Below are positions 62,573 through 64,000 of a stretch of DNA of 64,000 nt, piece by piece. The position numbers were made by a program, and so were the translations under genes. The DNA comes from an uncultured Latescibacterota bacterium. GTDB taxonomy: Bacteria > Latescibacterota > UBA2968. Position 1 is the stretch's first letter; each line of letters begins with the position of its first letter. Under the pieces are notes generated by a model, which ran no database searches, was not told the origin of the DNA, and saw only the letters and a program-made list of their open reading frames with translations. The stretch is taken from the NCBI GenBank assembly GCA_958295785.1, contig OY282377.1, forward strand, positions 1 to 64,000, written 5' to 3'.

Positions 62573-63706
62573 CTAAGGGCGCGGGCGAAGCACGTAGGGC
62601 CGCTCGTTTGGCTTGAGTGAAAGCGCGGCGGCCTGCGTGTCGAAGACGAGTTCAGCCAGGACTTCACCGTTCTGAGAGACGGTGAATGTTCTGCCGACCC
62701 AATCCGTTGGTTGGTCGAACAGGATGGTCAGCGGTTGGTCGAACCTGACGTTGTCCAGACCGTCGGATAGCGTAATCTCGATGCTTTCGGTTCCGGTGCT
62801 ACCCTCAACCACATCAACCGTTATCACGGCGTTCTCTCTTTCCCGGACATAAAGGGTTATGTCGTTCATCGAAGCGGTCCAGAAATCCCGCGCCGCGATG
62901 GATTGAACGTCTTTGCGAAATTCGTCCCAATCGTACCATCCCCACCACTCAGGCTTTCCGATGGCGTGGTACGTCAAGATGACCCACGCGGTCTGCGCCA
63001 ATGCCTCATCCAGGATAGGCACCAACTCGTCATTGTTGTTGATGCAGCCCTCGCAACCCTGAAACTCGATGCTTTGCATCTCCAACGCCCGCAAGCCGAA
63101 CCAATTGTCCGGCGCCAGCCGGGACCCCGGGATGTTGTAGAATTCACCCGGGTTCGTGGTCTGTAGTCTGCCGCTCAGAAACCCTGAAGCCTCCAGAGCC
63201 AGTTGCGTCTCTTCTTCGTGCCCGGCGCTTCTCGGATAGGCGTAGGCGACGGGCTTCATTCCCCAATCCTTCATGGTGTCATAGCAGGCTTGGAATGATT
63301 CGAGGGCCTCTTCGTAAGACAACTCGTCGTGGTCAATGTGATTGTGGCCGTGTCCAAAGTAGCTGAACCCCTGGGGGACCAGTTCGGACATCAGATAGGC
63401 GATCCGCTCATCGTCAGGCCCGCTGAATATGCGATCACCGGAAAAGGAATTTCCGGTCACCACTTCATAGCCCATGACCAGGCCCTGCTCCAGCACGTAG
63501 CTGTCTATGTCCGGTTCCCTTCCGCGGATGGGCCAGTCATCGTTGGTAATCGAGATTGCGGCGGCGTGGTTGTCAAACCACTTTGCGACTGATGCGTTCA
63601 GGGGGGTGTTGGACTGGCATCCCACCGCCAGGACCAAAACGCCGAGTAACAGCGCCGTCGCGATCATTGCAACGCAATGTTGCCGGGGGGTGAGTGAATG
63701 GGTCAT
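62573..63706 (-). CDS. Polysaccharide-deacetylase-like lipoprotein
   Basis: 377 residues. Signal with lipobox VLAVGC (Cys30). AISITNDDWP carries the paired Asp of the NodB fold, FGHGHNHIDHDELSYEEALE the His metal ligands, VAYAYPRSAGHEE the next motif and WVILTYHAIG the closing His. The last 90 residues form a beta-rich domain. It is a probable outer-surface or periplasmic deacetylase or related hydrolase. Catalytic-site spacing is not canonical, so activity is uncertain. Confidence 0.7.
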   Translation of the reverse strand: MTHSLTPRQHCVAMIATALLLGVLVLAVGCQSNTPLNASVAKWFDNHAAAISITNDDWPIRGREPDIDSYVLEQGLVMGYEVVTGNSFSGDRIFSGPDDERIAYLMSELVPQGFSYFGHGHNHIDHDELSYEEALESFQACYDTMKDWGMKPVAYAYPRSAGHEEETQLALEASGFLSGRLQTTNPGEFYNIPGSRLAPDNWFGLRALEMQSIEFQGCEGCINNNDELVPILDEALAQTAWVILTYHAIGKPEWWGWYDWDEFRKDVQSIAARDFWTASMNDITLYVRERENAVITVDVVEGSTGTESIEITLSDGLDNVRFDQPLTILFDQPTDWVGRTFTVSQNGEVLAELVFDTQAAALSLKPNERPYVLRPRP

Positions 63707-63716
63707 AGTGAATGGG

Positions 63717-64000
63717 TCATGGTGAGCCTATCTTCCTCATTACTGCCGCATTGAAAAGGAACTCCGCCTTCCAAGGGTGGTTGAAACCGCCTGCCACGGG
63801 GACGTACTGGCCGGTGCTGATGCGGGCAATATCATACTCAGGGAAAGCCACCGTCGCCATACATCTCCCGTCAAGTATCACGCCGCGCTTATAAAAATTG
63901 AAGTCCAGGTTGTCGAAGCCATGCCCCCGGCGATGGTCGGGCAGGTCGTTCACGTCAACCGGGTACAGGTGGAGGAAGAACATTGCTTTGGTGTCGGCCG
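63717..64000 (-). CDS. C-terminal part of an unidentified gene, runs off the window
   Basis: The frame is open to the window edge and reads ADTKAMFFLHLYPVDVNDLP, then GFDNLDFNFYKRGVILDGRC, ATVAFPEYDIARISTGQYVP and a hydrophobic-poor tail. This resembles the C-terminal soluble segment often seen after multi-helix membrane proteins of glycan metabolism, but I cannot name the family. Ends 10 bp before the deacetylase-like gene, so both are probably one operon. Confidence 0.55.
   Translation of the reverse strand, partial: ADTKAMFFLHLYPVDVNDLPDHRRGHGFDNLDFNFYKRGVILDGRCMATVAFPEYDIARISTGQYVPVAGGFNHPWKAEFLFNAAVMRKIGSP

Overview
The window reads like the chromosome of an uncultivated, diderm, large-genome bacterium. 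A PorV-type outer-membrane remnant, a DUF5916/CBM9 outer-membrane protein and lipoproteins imply an outer membrane. The sulfatase, sugar-isomerase and BCCT-transporter genes, and the abundance of dispersed repeats and ISs, recall candidate phyla such as Latescibacterota or Poribacteria. That placement is inference; no rRNA marker is present.

Layout. (i) 1-1010: an IS1595-family IS that cut a PorV-like gene. (ii) 1.1-10.9 kb: a dihaem cytochrome lipoprotein followed by five near-identical tandem genes for an AAA ATPase fused to a PD-(D/E)XK nuclease, which are mosaics of one another. (iii) 11.4-20.8 kb: ordinary metabolism (ModA, sulfatase, two TIM-barrel isomerase/epimerases, D-2-hydroxyacid dehydrogenase, SDR, CBM9/DUF5916 protein) and a DUF2283 antitoxin-like gene. 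(iv) 21,165-26,307: a 5.1-kb IS1595-type transposon with 26-bp inverted ends and an 8-bp target duplication, carrying a single-chain restriction-modification enzyme, a DUF4160 gene and a small basic protein; its transposase is frameshifted. (v) 26.6-48.8 kb: a type III-A CRISPR locus in the order TPR-primase-polymerase (CAPP), cas1, cas10/csm1, csm2, csm3, csm4, csm5 with an unusual tail, CARF-HEPN protein, and a 60-repeat array. The array is split from a 61st repeat by a 4.5-kb IS5-bounded insertion, and is followed by a second CARF gene and cas2. (vi) 48.8-50.4 kb: a BCCT transporter. (vii) 50.5-60.1 kb: a second, visibly more AT-rich type III locus of the III-D kind (cas10 without HD, four Cas7-like RAMPs, Csx10, two tandem small subunits, Csx19-like protein, and a protein with two CARF domains). 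(viii) 60.2-64 kb: an oxidoreductase, an IS5 fragment, a methyltransferase, a polysaccharide-deacetylase-like lipoprotein and a partial gene.

How the parts may work together. One array (37-nt repeat ending in the 8-nt handle ATTGAAAC) probably feeds both type III effectors. Both Cas10 proteins keep the GGDD cyclase motif, so both should make cyclic oligoadenylates, and at least three intact CARF proteins plus one CARF remnant are present to read that signal. Spacer acquisition would rely on Cas1 and Cas2 together with the primase-polymerase. No cas6 is visible in the window, so pre-crRNA processing must come from elsewhere. The R-M transposon and the ATPase-nuclease array make this a defence-rich, IS-remodelled region.
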